Source: Prevotella sp.
GTDB taxonomy: Bacteria > Bacteroidota > Bacteroidia > Bacteroidales > Bacteroidaceae
DNA length: 60,920 nt
Reading direction: 5' to 3'
NCBI GenBank assembly: GCA_017470345.1
Contig: JAFUEP010000007.1
Coordinates: 1 to 60,920, forward strand
The position numbers were made by a program, and so were the translations under genes. The notes beneath the pieces are model-generated. The model saw nothing but the letters and a program-made list of their open reading frames with translations, was not told the origin of the DNA and did no database searches. Shown piece after piece: positions 17,201-25,355 of this stretch. Position 1 is the first letter of the stretch. Each line of letters opens with the position of its first letter.

Positions 17201-17433
17201 TAGGTGAACAGATAGCGCTCCAGCGGACGGGCCACCTGTTGCTCCACTTCCTCTGTCGTGGCTCCGGGATAGACGGCCACTACCACGCCCTGGCGGATGG
17301 TGAAGGCGGGGAATTCGTCCTTGGGCATGACATACATGCCATAGATGCCCATCAGGAACAGCAGTACGGTGAGCAGCAGCGTGATGGGGTAGTGGTCGAG
17401 CGGCCACCGCAGCCACTTCATTCTCTCTTCCAT
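14260..17433 (-). CDS. RND efflux pump, inner membrane subunit
   Basis: This is a 1057-residue AcrB/HAE-type proton-driven transporter with 12 expected membrane helices and two large periplasmic domains. Conserved parts include the opening PLDHYPITLLLTVLLFLMG, the VVLGMVVDNSIVVIDGY segment of TM4 and the MGVITLMGMIMRNEILIFE segment of TM10-11. It works with the adaptor upstream and the TolC-like protein downstream. Two in-frame repeat insertions are visible: residues about 958-982 (VKSEKFAAAADEGEK and so on) in a cytosolic loop, and a Ser/Leu/Thr-rich stretch from DNA 15060-15100. Substrate unknown. Confidence 0.92.
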   Translation of the reverse strand: MEERMKWLRWPLDHYPITLLLTVLLFLMGIYGMYVMPKDEFPAFTIRQGVVVAVYPGATTEEVEQQVARPLERYLFTYKEVNREKTTTTAQNGMCMVMVRLNDDVNNKDEVWSKMKHGLALFKQQLPQGVLALVANDDFGNTSALLIAIESPERSYRELQHYTDRLSDRLRRVPSVANVRIYGEQKEQLSLYVDRQRLEAYGIGQQMLFSKLQQQSLTTMSGSISNAAQQTPIHLSPTENTEAEVASMILYSDAATGKVVRVGDVARVVREYDREASYIEQDGHPCVLLSLEMTAGNNIVQYGRDVDRVLDDFRATELPADVTITRIADQPKVVSLSVSDFLRDLLISMAIIILVMMVLFPLRSAIVAAITIPLSTFISVAIMYLLGIELNIVTLAALIVVLGMVVDNSIVVIDGYLEYIGKGYEPRQAAIRSSVQYFMPMMLATLCICVIFYPLLLTMKGAFNDALRDFPVTITVNLVVSLLLAVTVIPFLEVLIIKPGKVTSTGNAITRWVQTTYNKVLDWTFAHPWLTIWGGLGVVLLSMLIVPTLKIRLFPYADRDQLAVEIFMPEGKGLNDTRAVADSLRRVMQQDERVRCITSFIGCSSPRFMTCYAPQMAGKNYAQFIVNTTSQQATLDLLADLQPRWSEAFPEAYVRFKRLDYLEVPELEYRFYGDDLDSLHAVAEQLMERMREMPEVEWVHTDFLQPYPIVDVALDPVASAQMGISRATAAMALSATTGDLRVGQLWEGDYEVPIVVRDASRLTFSDIENIGVATPLTMAAAQLSTLSSQFSARNTTVPLRQVARVTPQWSEGRIMHRGGERCLTVTAQFAQGVYAAPVERRIADIMLHELTLPEGVRAEVGGETEYNAEALPQIFGGVAIAMVIIFFFLLFNFKRFGISTLCIAALGLMLPGGLIGLALMNRMLGLTSIMGVITLMGMIMRNEILIFEHADGIIREKGKVKSEKFAAAADEGEKLAAAEDEDLIVKQAAYEAGRRRMVPIFLTTATTAVGVVPMIIAGSSFWMPVGVTIFAGGIGSLIMVVTMLPVIYWKISKLRKQ
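14498..14567. repeat. Duplicated right arm in RND pump gene
   Basis: Two tandem copies of GGCGGCAGC followed by AATTTTTCAC occur, the second continuing into TTTTCACTTTTC. This is the right arm of the AGTGAAA-type element, internally duplicated, with no left arm seen nearby. It is read in frame. Confidence 0.75.
15060..15100. repeat. GAGAACT-type repeat arm in RND pump gene
   Basis: Units of GAGAACTGAGAACTCAGAG run into GGCGGCAGCC, again arm plus GC-rich core. They are read in frame as AQLSTLSSQFSARN in a periplasmic segment. Confidence 0.6.
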
Positions 17434-17472
17434 AGTCGTCTTTGAATTAGAATGTGAACGTCGGCTCTGCTT

Positions 17473-18582
17473 TTAGAATATGACGCGGGTGCCCTCGCTG
17501 AGCTTCTGATAACCCTCGGTGACGATGCGCTCGCCGCCCTTCAGCCCCTCAGTGATGCTCACGCGGTTGCCGCTGGTGGGGCCGATGCTGACGGGCGTGC
17601 GGTGGGCGGTGCTGTCGGCCGCGACGGTCCATACGAACAGCTGGCCCGCAGCCCGCTGCTGCACCGCCGTGACGGGCAGCGTCATCGCCTGCTGGCCCGT
17701 CCTGCCGTCCAGTCCGGTCTCGCTGTCCTCTCCCGTCCTGCCGTCCAGTCCGGCCTCGCTGCCCTGTCCCGTCCCCGTGTGTTGCGGCATTGCCGCAACA
17801 AACCTGACAGCTGCCACCATCCCCGGCAGCAGCCTCCGCTCGCGGTTGTCGACGGCGATGCGCACGTCGTAGGTATGGGTCATGGCGTCGGCCACGATGC
17901 CCTTCTCGATCCGTCCGCCCTCGAAGGTCCGCCCGACGGCTTCCACCTTAATATATGTAGGGGTGCCGGCGTCAATATGGCTGATCTCTGCCTCCGGCAC
18001 AGCCACCCGCACCTTCACCTGCGAGATGTCGAGAATCGTCACCACGGCCTGCGAGGGCAGGGCCGTCTCGCCGGCGCCAACCAGCTTGCGGCCGATGATG
18101 CCGCTGACAGGGGCCGTCAGCCGGCAGTCGGCTACGTTCTTGCGGGCCACCTCCAGCGACGAGCGGGCCTGAGCCACCTTGCTCTGCACCTCCACCCATT
18201 GTGCCTCAGTCATCGAGCCGGCCTCGTGCAGCTGGCTGTAGCGCGCCAGGGCGTCCTCAGCCTGCGCCACCTGAGCCTCGGCACCGGCCAGCAGGTTGCG
18301 GGCTTGCGTGTCGTCCATCTCGGCCAACAGCTGGCCGCGGCCCACATGCTGGCCCTCGCTCACCAGCACGCGCCGCACCACGCCCATGCCAGTGAAGCTG
18401 ACGGCCGTGGCCTCGCGTTCCTCCACGGTGCCGACGAATGTCCGCGCATCGCTGTTGCCACGCTCGTGAGCAGCAACTTCGGTTTTCACTCTGATAGGGG
18501 CCTTCACCCTCGATTCTTCTTTTTTGCCACAGCTGGCGATGGCCAAAACGGCCAGTAGTCCTATGATTGTTTTCGTATTCAT
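17473..18582 (-). CDS. RND periplasmic adaptor lipoprotein (MFP family)
   Basis: This is a 369-residue membrane fusion protein joining the pump to the outer-membrane channel. The start at 18582 gives a lipoprotein signal ending LAIASC. Barrel-sandwich and alpha-hairpin parts are visible (EGQHVGRGQLLAEMD near 75, AEAQVAQAEDALARY near 105). Near the C-terminal third, a 12-residue unit TGxxSExGLDGR is repeated in tandem (DNA 17696-17775), unusual for this family. It is the first gene of the efflux operon, divergent from an AraC regulator. Confidence 0.92.
   Translation of the reverse strand: MNTKTIIGLLAVLAIASCGKKEESRVKAPIRVKTEVAAHERGNSDARTFVGTVEEREATAVSFTGMGVVRRVLVSEGQHVGRGQLLAEMDDTQARNLLAGAEAQVAQAEDALARYSQLHEAGSMTEAQWVEVQSKVAQARSSLEVARKNVADCRLTAPVSGIIGRKLVGAGETALPSQAVVTILDISQVKVRVAVPEAEISHIDAGTPTYIKVEAVGRTFEGGRIEKGIVADAMTHTYDVRIAVDNRERRLLPGMVAAVRFVAAMPQHTGTGQGSEAGLDGRTGEDSETGLDGRTGQQAMTLPVTAVQQRAAGQLFVWTVAADSTAHRTPVSIGPTSGNRVSITEGLKGGERIVTEGYQKLSEGTRVIF
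17696..17775. repeat. 36-bp tandem repeat in adaptor gene
   Basis: A unit of 36 bases is repeated about twice, beginning CCCGTCCTGCCGTCCAGTCC in each copy, and encodes TGxxSExGLDGR. The in-frame length allows copy number to change without breaking the gene. Confidence 0.8.
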
Positions 18583-18769
18583 AACGTGTGATTGAGCGAA
18601 ATCGGTTGCAAAGTTGGTAATTTTTTCTCTAAACGTGTTGTTCTTTTTGGCGCAAATAATTGTCAATAAGGACTTAAATAGTCAAAAAGGACATAGAAAT
18701 ATTCCATTTAGCTATCGTTTCTCACAAATTATTGCCACCTTTGCAACTGAAAACGTAAATTGAACGACT

Positions 18770-19651
18770 ATGAAAGTTGAAGATATCACCCTCAGACAAC
18801 TGGCCGAGAGCCAAGATGTGTCAGTAGGCTATTCCGACGACGATATTGTCATCATCGACAATGTCAAGACGCTCGTGGAGCCCACGATGGCCCATCTGAA
18901 GATGAACCTGCTGGTCATCTGCATAGCCGGCAAGGCGCAGGGGACGGTCAACGGGCAGCTCTGCGTCATGGAGCGGGGCAATGTGTTCATCTGTCCGCCG
19001 AATGTCACCTTCTCGGATTTCATGATGAGCACCGACTTCGAGTTCAAGGCCATGTTCTTCACCTCGCACATCCTGCAGACCTTCCTGCGCGAGAAGATCA
19101 GCATCTGGAATGAAGTGATGTATATCCATCGCAGGCATGTCGTGCCGATGAGCGACCACGACGCCGCCTACTTCGGCCATTTCTACGACCTCCTGCGGGT
19201 GTGCATCAACGACGACCCGCAGGCGCCCTTCCGCACGGAGGTCATCCAGTCGCTGCTCCGCGCCGCCTTCGTGGCCGTTTGCGGGCGGATGAAGCTGATG
19301 CTGGCTGACCGCCCCGAACAGCCGCAGATGCGTCAGGCCGGCAACTTGTTCCAGCGCTTCCTCTTCCTCCTGGAGAAGGCTCCGGTGAAGCATCGCAGCG
19401 TCGAGTCGTTTGCGGCCGAGCTGTGCATCACGCCCAAGTATCTCTCGGCGGTCTGCAAGAAGCAGTCGGGCAAGACGGCCAACGAGTGGATCACCCAGCA
19501 GGTGCTGGGCGATATCCGCTATTACCTGAAGCATACTGACCTGAGCATCAAGCAGATCTGCGTGCGGCTGGGTTTCCCCAACCCGTCTTTCTTTGGGAAG
19601 TACGTCAAGGAGCATTTCGGCATGACGCCGACGCAGCTCCGCAATAGTTAA
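18770..19651 (+). CDS. AraC-family transcriptional regulator
   Basis: This is a 293-residue regulator with an N-terminal cupin-like sensing domain (about 20-170) and a C-terminal AraC double helix-turn-helix (about 200-293), the second helix pair reading LSIKQICVRLGFPNPSFFGKY. It is divergent from the adaptor-pump-channel operon across about 190 bases, so it probably controls efflux. The inducer is unknown. No frame damage. Confidence 0.9.
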   Translation: MKVEDITLRQLAESQDVSVGYSDDDIVIIDNVKTLVEPTMAHLKMNLLVICIAGKAQGTVNGQLCVMERGNVFICPPNVTFSDFMMSTDFEFKAMFFTSHILQTFLREKISIWNEVMYIHRRHVVPMSDHDAAYFGHFYDLLRVCINDDPQAPFRTEVIQSLLRAAFVAVCGRMKLMLADRPEQPQMRQAGNLFQRFLFLLEKAPVKHRSVESFAAELCITPKYLSAVCKKQSGKTANEWITQQVLGDIRYYLKHTDLSIKQICVRLGFPNPSFFGKYVKEHFGMTPTQLRNS

Positions 19652-19656
19652 TAAAT

Positions 19657-19718
19657 AGTGTGTGTTGCGATTCCGTCGCAACAATAAAGTGTGTGTTGCG
19701 ATTCCGTCGCAATAATAA
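19657..19718. repeat. Two tandem 31-bp REP-like repeats
   Basis: The copies 19657-19687 and 19688-19718 differ at one position. Each contains the perfect palindrome TTGCGA-TTCCG-TCGCAA. They sit in the 8-70 base gap between the AraC stop and the dGTPase start, so they would lie in the dgt leader. Confidence 0.9.
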
Positions 19719-19725
19719 AAACTCT

Positions 19726-21051
19726 ATGAACTGGAAACAACTCATCTCCAACTGCCGGCTCGGACAGGAGCACCGCCACCCCGAGCGCCACGACGACCGC
19801 ACGGAGTTCAAGCGCGACTACGACCGGCTCATCTTCTCGGCCCCGTTCCGCCGGCTGCAGAACAAGACGCAGGTGTTCCCCCTGCCGGGCAGCATCTTCG
19901 TCCACAACCGACTGACACATTCCCTCGAGGTGGCCTCCGTAGGGATGTCGCTCGGCAACGACGTTTTTCGTATTCTGTCTTCAAAAAACGGCGGTTTCAT
20001 CGATACGCTTGCCTCTGAGATGGGGCAGATCGTGGCCACTGCCTGTCTGGCTCATGACATGGGCAATCCGCCCTTCGGCCACTCCGGCGAGAAGGCCATC
20101 CAGACCTTCTTCACCGAGGGCAAGGGCCGCCATCTGGAGCACGAGGTCAGCAAGGACTTCTGGGCCGACATCACCCATTTCGACGGTAATGCCAATGCCT
20201 TCCGACTGCTCACGCACAGTTTCAAGGGGCGTCGGCAGGGTGGCTTCGCGATGACCTACTCGACGCTGGCCTCGATAGTCAAGTATCCCTTCCCCTCCAC
20301 GCAATGCGGCAAGAAGAACAAGTTCGGATTCTTTGCCTCCGAGCGCCCTGCCTATGAGGCACTGGCCGACAAGCTCGGCATCCCCCAGATCGCTCCTGAC
20401 CGATGGGCCCGCTATCCGCTGGTCTACCTCGTCGAGGCGGCTGACGACATCTGCTATGAGATCATGGACCTCGAGGATGCCTACAAACTGAAGATCCTCA
20501 CGTTCGACGAGACGCGCCGACTGATGCTCGACTTCTTCGATGAAACCGACCAGAATCGCATACTTGACCGCATCTCCGACGAGGAGGTGAGCGACCCCAA
20601 CGAGAAGATCCAGTATCTGCGGGCCTGCGTCATCAATAAGCTCGAGCATGAGTGTGTCGACGTCTTCGTCGGCCATGAGGCGGAGATTCTCGCCGGCGCC
20701 TTCAGCGGCTCGCTCGTCGATCATATCAGTGCCGTGCCCTGTCAGGCCTATCAGCGCTGCGCCGAGCTGTCGCGCCAGCGCATCTATAAGAGCCGGCCTG
20801 TCCTCGACGTCGAGCTGTCCGGTTATCGCATCATGGCCACCCTCATGGAGCTCATGGTCGAGGCTGTTGAGCATCCTGACCGCTACTACTCGCAGCAGCT
20901 CATCGGCCGCGTCTCCTCGCAGTACGACATCGACAGCCCCGACCTCGAGACGCGCCTCATGGCCGTCGTCGACTACATCAGCGGCATGACCGACGTCTAT
21001 GCCCTCGACGTCTACCAGAAGATTTGCGGCATCTCGCTGCCCATCGTCTGA
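19726..21051 (+). CDS. dgt: dGTP triphosphohydrolase
   Basis: This 441-residue HD-domain enzyme hydrolyses dGTP (and perhaps other dNTPs) to the nucleoside and triphosphate, balancing dNTP pools. Metal-binding parts are visible: HNRLTHSLEV near 61-70 and CLAHDMGNPPFGHSGE near 106-121. The start at 19726 (MNWKQLISNCRLGQEHRHP) fits family members. A dUTPase also lies in this window but far away. The gene is intact and has the GC-rich codon use of its upstream neighbours. Confidence 0.93.
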   Translation: MNWKQLISNCRLGQEHRHPERHDDRTEFKRDYDRLIFSAPFRRLQNKTQVFPLPGSIFVHNRLTHSLEVASVGMSLGNDVFRILSSKNGGFIDTLASEMGQIVATACLAHDMGNPPFGHSGEKAIQTFFTEGKGRHLEHEVSKDFWADITHFDGNANAFRLLTHSFKGRRQGGFAMTYSTLASIVKYPFPSTQCGKKNKFGFFASERPAYEALADKLGIPQIAPDRWARYPLVYLVEAADDICYEIMDLEDAYKLKILTFDETRRLMLDFFDETDQNRILDRISDEEVSDPNEKIQYLRACVINKLEHECVDVFVGHEAEILAGAFSGSLVDHISAVPCQAYQRCAELSRQRIYKSRPVLDVELSGYRIMATLMELMVEAVEHPDRYYSQQLIGRVSSQYDIDSPDLETRLMAVVDYISGMTDVYALDVYQKICGISLPIV

Positions 21052-21078
21052 CAGGACGTCTTTTAGTCACTTTCCCCT

Positions 21079-21109
21079 TTGGCCGTTTCACAAAAATTGT
21101 GTAACTTTG
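21079..21109 (+). promoter_or_regulatory. Promoter of TPR/LuxR regulator, very short leader
   Basis: TTG at 21079-21081 and TAACTTTG at 21102-21109 with 20 bases between them match the consensus. Only eight bases separate the -7 box from the ATG at 21118, so the transcript would have almost no leader. Confidence 0.7.
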
Positions 21110-21117
21110 CCCTTGCA

Positions 21118-22737
21118 ATGAAGCGCAGTCTATGCTTGTGTGCGTTCCTCCTCACCCTGCTGACCGCCTGCTACGACGGACAGCGGCGCGAGATGCTCGC
21201 CCTCCTCGACGAGGCCGACAGTCTCAATCGTGCCTACGCCCAGCTGCCCTCCGACTCCCTCCTGCTTGAGGCCGCCGACTTCTTCGACCGCCACGGCTCC
21301 CGCAATGAGCAAGTCCGCGCCCACTATCTCCTCGGCTGCGCCTACCGCGACCAAGGCCAGGCACCAGAAGCTCTACAGGCCTGGCAAGACGCCATCGACC
21401 GGGCCGACACCACGTCAAGAGATGATAATACATTACAGCGCCTCATGGCAGTCTACGGGCAGATGGCAGAAATGTATCATAAACAATATCTTCCGTTTGA
21501 TGAGCTGACAGCCTTACAGAAATACAGCTTTTATGCATTGGCCGCCAAAGACACATTTAAATATATTCGCAATATCGAATTGATGGCAAAGCCCTATTTT
21601 CTGTTAAGAGATACTTCTAGCATGAAATTTTGCCTTGAAACAGCCCAACGGCTATATAAAAAGAACGGACTTCATCGTGAGGCTATCAGTATTTACGGCC
21701 TTACAATTCATTTATGTGTAGAAAAGGGACTTTTGAATGAAGCAAAGCGTCAGATAGATATTTTTGAATCTCAATCAGGTTTGTTTGATTTAGACGGTAA
21801 CATTTGCAATGGCCGTCAGTCATACTACTATACAAAAGGACTTTACTATATTAAATGCAGACAGTTGGACTCAGCTGAGTATTTTATGAGACGTTTGATT
21901 CCCTTTGAGAGGCATTCTGCATTCAAGGGATTGATGGCAATATACAATGAAAGAGGACAGACAGACTCCATTGTCAGGTTTTCAAAAGCCTATGAAGAGG
22001 CGATTGACAGTCTGAATGAACTTAAAAGTATAGAAACCGTTCATCAGGCATCATCTCTCTATAATTACCATCTTATAACGAACAAGGCCCATCGCGATGC
22101 TCTGCTTGCTTCGAAAAAGATAAGAATACTGTCTTTCGTGTTGATGGTTGCATTGCTGACGGCACTCATCTCTATATATTTATATAGGTCGTACAAAAAG
22201 AGCCGAGACCGTGCCCTAGCAGACTATCTTTCTAATTTGGAAACATTGCGCCAGATGCAGTTGGAAATCGCTATGTACCAAAAACACGAGCAGGAGTATA
22301 AAGAACTCATCGAGCTAAAGAAACTGCAGGTACATGAAATGGAAAATCGTATTTCACAATACGAGGTACAACATGACAACTGTGGCCTCGCAGAAATAAA
22401 GTTCATGAAATCAAAGGAGTATACGCGCTTCAAGAATGAGATGATGTCAAAAGGGTATTCATTTGGGGAAGAAGAACAAACGTTTCTTAAAGAAATACTC
22501 TTTTCCTTCTTCCCTGATTTTGGACGTTTAATGAACGACCATGTGCATGATCTCTCAGAAACAGAAAAGAAAGTTTGCCTGCTCGTCAGGGCGCATGTGA
22601 AGGTTAAAAACATTGCAATACTATTGGACGTGTCAGAGTCTTATATCTCCCATCTTAGAAGCGATCTTCTCCAGAAACTTTTTTTCAGAACAGGCAGTTC
22701 ACGCGATTTTGATAAGGAAATTATGCGGCTTAACTGA
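21118..22737 (+). CDS. TPR membrane regulator with LuxR-like C-terminal HTH
   Basis: This is a 539-residue protein. It has a lipoprotein-like signal (MKRSLCLCAFLLTLLTAC), a TPR-like periplasmic region (about 30-330), one membrane segment (ILSFVLMVALLTALISIYLY, about 345-365), a cytoplasmic coiled coil, and a LuxR/GerE-like helix-turn-helix at about 480-535 (LSETEKKVCLLVRAHVKVKN). It could pass an envelope signal directly to DNA. It probably controls the DUF3244 and large secreted genes that follow. Base composition drops from GC-rich to AT-rich near 21420, inside the gene. Confidence 0.82.
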   Translation: MKRSLCLCAFLLTLLTACYDGQRREMLALLDEADSLNRAYAQLPSDSLLLEAADFFDRHGSRNEQVRAHYLLGCAYRDQGQAPEALQAWQDAIDRADTTSRDDNTLQRLMAVYGQMAEMYHKQYLPFDELTALQKYSFYALAAKDTFKYIRNIELMAKPYFLLRDTSSMKFCLETAQRLYKKNGLHREAISIYGLTIHLCVEKGLLNEAKRQIDIFESQSGLFDLDGNICNGRQSYYYTKGLYYIKCRQLDSAEYFMRRLIPFERHSAFKGLMAIYNERGQTDSIVRFSKAYEEAIDSLNELKSIETVHQASSLYNYHLITNKAHRDALLASKKIRILSFVLMVALLTALISIYLYRSYKKSRDRALADYLSNLETLRQMQLEIAMYQKHEQEYKELIELKKLQVHEMENRISQYEVQHDNCGLAEIKFMKSKEYTRFKNEMMSKGYSFGEEEQTFLKEILFSFFPDFGRLMNDHVHDLSETEKKVCLLVRAHVKVKNIAILLDVSESYISHLRSDLLQKLFFRTGSSRDFDKEIMRLN

Positions 22738-22801
22738 TATTTCCGTTATCAACAATTTACTCAACTTTTTCCTAAGATATATGTAAAGAGCGACTTAACT
22801 G

Positions 22802-22832
22802 TTGGTCAACTTTTTGGTCAACTCTTTTGGTC
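22802..22832. promoter_or_regulatory. Direct repeats, candidate operator
   Basis: TTGGTCAAC occurs at 22802-22810 and 22814-22822, and TTGGTC at 22827-22832, with 12 and 13 base spacing. TCAACTTTTT also occurs at 22761 and 22806. They lie just upstream of the DUF3244 gene and downstream of the LuxR-like regulator, which could bind them (inference). Confidence 0.5.
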
Positions 22833-22864
22833 GTTATAGTTCTGCATGTTTTAGTAAAAGTGTG

Positions 22865-22872
22865 TACTTTTG
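22865..22872 (+). promoter_or_regulatory. Likely -7 box of the DUF3244 gene
   Basis: TACTTTTG matches TAnnTTTG, 36 bases before the ATG at 22908. The -33 region has no good TTG, fitting a promoter that needs an activator. Confidence 0.5.
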
Positions 22873-22907
22873 CATCGGAATATAGTTTAATGATAAAGAA
22901 CAAAAAC

Positions 22908-23291
22908 ATGAAGAAGAAATCATTATTATTCTGCTGCCTAATGACAGTGGGGGCGGTACTTTCAAATGCGAAAGCGTTTGGCGGAAATGAATTGTTTGAA
23001 GTTGAGTTTGATGTCAGATTTTCAGACCCTACTGGTAATCTTGGTGGACATCCCCGCACACCCGTTAGCATACCTAGCGTCACTCAGGACGGCCACGCCT
23101 TTTATTTTAATAATGTGGGCTACGACCTGGAACTGGTGCTCCTTGACGAGGACGGCGACGAGGTTTACTATGTGCCTGTGCCAGTCGGCACGTCTGCTGT
23201 GGTTCTTCCTTCAACGCTTTCTGGCGAGTACGAGCTTCAGCTCTATCCGACTGACAGTATCTATTATTTCTATGGCTATGTTACACTTTAA
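22908..23291 (+). CDS. DUF3244 small secreted protein
   Basis: This is a 127-residue protein with a signal peptide (MKKKSLLFCCLMTVGAVLSNAKA) and a beta-rich domain resembling DUF3244, seen at VGYDLELVLLDEDGDEVYY and LSGEYELQLYPTD. In Bacteroidetes, DUF3244 proteins are often secreted and encoded next to larger secreted proteins, some of them proteases. It is the first gene after the regulator and is AT-rich like the next two. An alternative ATG lies at 22890, in frame, but gives a poorer signal peptide. Confidence 0.75.
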   Translation: MKKKSLLFCCLMTVGAVLSNAKAFGGNELFEVEFDVRFSDPTGNLGGHPRTPVSIPSVTQDGHAFYFNNVGYDLELVLLDEDGDEVYYVPVPVGTSAVVLPSTLSGEYELQLYPTDSIYYFYGYVTL

Positions 23292-23359
23292 TTTCTGCAA
23301 CCACTTACTCCTATCCAATACTTGATAGCTCTTTTGGGCAAGATCACATAAATAAAACT

Positions 23360-25347
23360 ATGAGACATAAATATACTACTTGCGTCGCTATGGCAATGCT
23401 AATAGCGAATATAAATACGCTAGGGCAAGTATCCTTGCCGACTTATAACTCCAGTGATGTGCTGAATATCACACAAAGCCTTCCCGCCGTTCGTCAGGTC
23501 AGAGGCGTTTCCAAAATTATAGTCGATTATGAAGGTGAGTGGACAGCTAGTCAGCGACAGGCTTTTGCTTATGCTTGCGAAATATGGGAAGAAGCGATGC
23601 CGACCACTTTTCCTATAAGAGTCCAGGCAATTATGGATGACACTTATGCAGATGAAGATGCAACGGATGAATCATTGCTATTCGAAGTGCGTCCGACACT
23701 GAGACCTTATGGGAGTGAAAGTACAGAATGGACGAGCCAAACCTATCAAGTCCAACCCAAGGGCTATGCTTTTCATGGTATGGAGAACAGAACTACAATG
23801 TACCATTTTGATTTAGACATGTCCTATTTTAATACACCAGACATGACAATCGTCTATTATCTATACCAAAATATGGACGATATCTATTCTTTTTCGAGAG
23901 ATGAGACTCATGTTGGGACAAAATATGATTTTGTGACTTCAGCATTGCGTAACATTGCAAGGGACTCGGATTCACATGGAGCTACTATCGGGCAAGGAAC
24001 AACAAATTGTGGGTCGACGGGAGTAATCTTAGTCCGTTCGAATATTTTATTTATCAGAAGTTAAAAATGGGAGGGAGTTCAAACGACAGCATCAATTGTT
24101 ATCAAAATGCTGTCAGCAACAATTTCTCGTTTACAGACAATTCAGACAATCTCTATCAGCTTTACACCCCCTCACAATGGGATCCGACGATGTCTTTGAA
24201 CTACTTTGTCGCTGATGAAGACAATAAACTGACTCAACTTCTGAGATGGGACTTCGGGCGTGGCATGGTTTTTCGAGACATTATTGACTCTTCTGTGCAT
24301 GATGCCTTTAAAGATCTGCTCGTATGGGAACCGATATGGCTAGCAATAGGAACGGGACAGCCAGTTGAACCTCTGATCAGTTTACCATCGGTTTATGATA
24401 CTGAGAATTCTATACCACAAGCAGGACATTTATCTATTAATGTTCCTGGTGTTTCTAACCTGTCATCTATGCAAAGAGCCTATTCGGCGGAAATAAATAA
24501 TATGATGGATATCTCACCCTTGGATAGTGTTCAGCAATATATGCAGCAATTCCACCCATGCTATTATAATGGAAGTATCAACACTCCAGGATGGATCGTA
24601 TCGCTCCAAAAGACTGATGGGACATGGGATGCCGTTTACTATACTAACGATGCGGATGAGCCCCTTCAGGTTGACGTGTCAGACTTTACGCGCCATGAAT
24701 CCCTTAGCAGCTATGCCCGCTCTTATGATGGCCATCTGAGATGCCGAGTGACATACGTGCCATATCCTGCAATGAACTTGAAGCGGTGCTCATATTATTA
24801 TGTTCTCAATGCCCAGCCCCTTGAGGTAGATGTTGAACCACAGAAGAGCCGAACGGTGGCTTATAATGAGGACGATGAGTATTGTAAGTGGATTAAGGTG
24901 GAAATCGGTAACCTGGAGGGGGTGACAAATGTTATGGTCGCTCAATATGACGATGGAGATACAGTCCCATATCTCTATAGTGTTCCAAACTTCAAGGATG
25001 GTTACTTTATAGCGTCTGTCGACGTTGAATTTCCAACGGTGTTCACCATCTATACCTACAATTCTGATGGATATTCAACACGGACAGTGACCTATTATCC
25101 AGAAAATCCTGCATCCAATAGCTTATCGTTTGAGCGTGCAGGAAACTGTATCCTCATCTCTTCTAGTGATTCAACTTTCCATGGGGAATATGCCTCAATT
25201 AGGAGCGTGTTGCCTGTATTTTCTGCTCCGTTGTCGGTTAAAATCGAGGACAATAAGGTTGATATTAGTTCTCTACCTAATGGGGCCTATATGCTTAACG
25301 TTGTCGACAAAAGAGGACATGTGCAAAGCTATAAATTTGTGAAATAG
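23360..25347 (+). pseudogene. Secreted metalloprotease-like protein, frameshifted
   Basis: Two overlapping frames join into one protein of about 662 residues if one base is restored near 23961-23967, where RD is followed in the second frame by LGFTWSYYR. A signal peptide opens the protein. The N-terminal part (VDYEGEWTASQRQAFAYA) resembles secreted reprolysin-like metalloproteases. The zinc motif position reads RNIARDLGF where HExxHxxGF is expected, so the active site is absent even apart from the frameshift. A C-terminal sorting-like tail (GAYMLNVVDKRG) is present. It is paralogous to the next gene. A sequencing error cannot be excluded. Confidence 0.72.
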
Positions 25348-25355
25348 AATACTTT

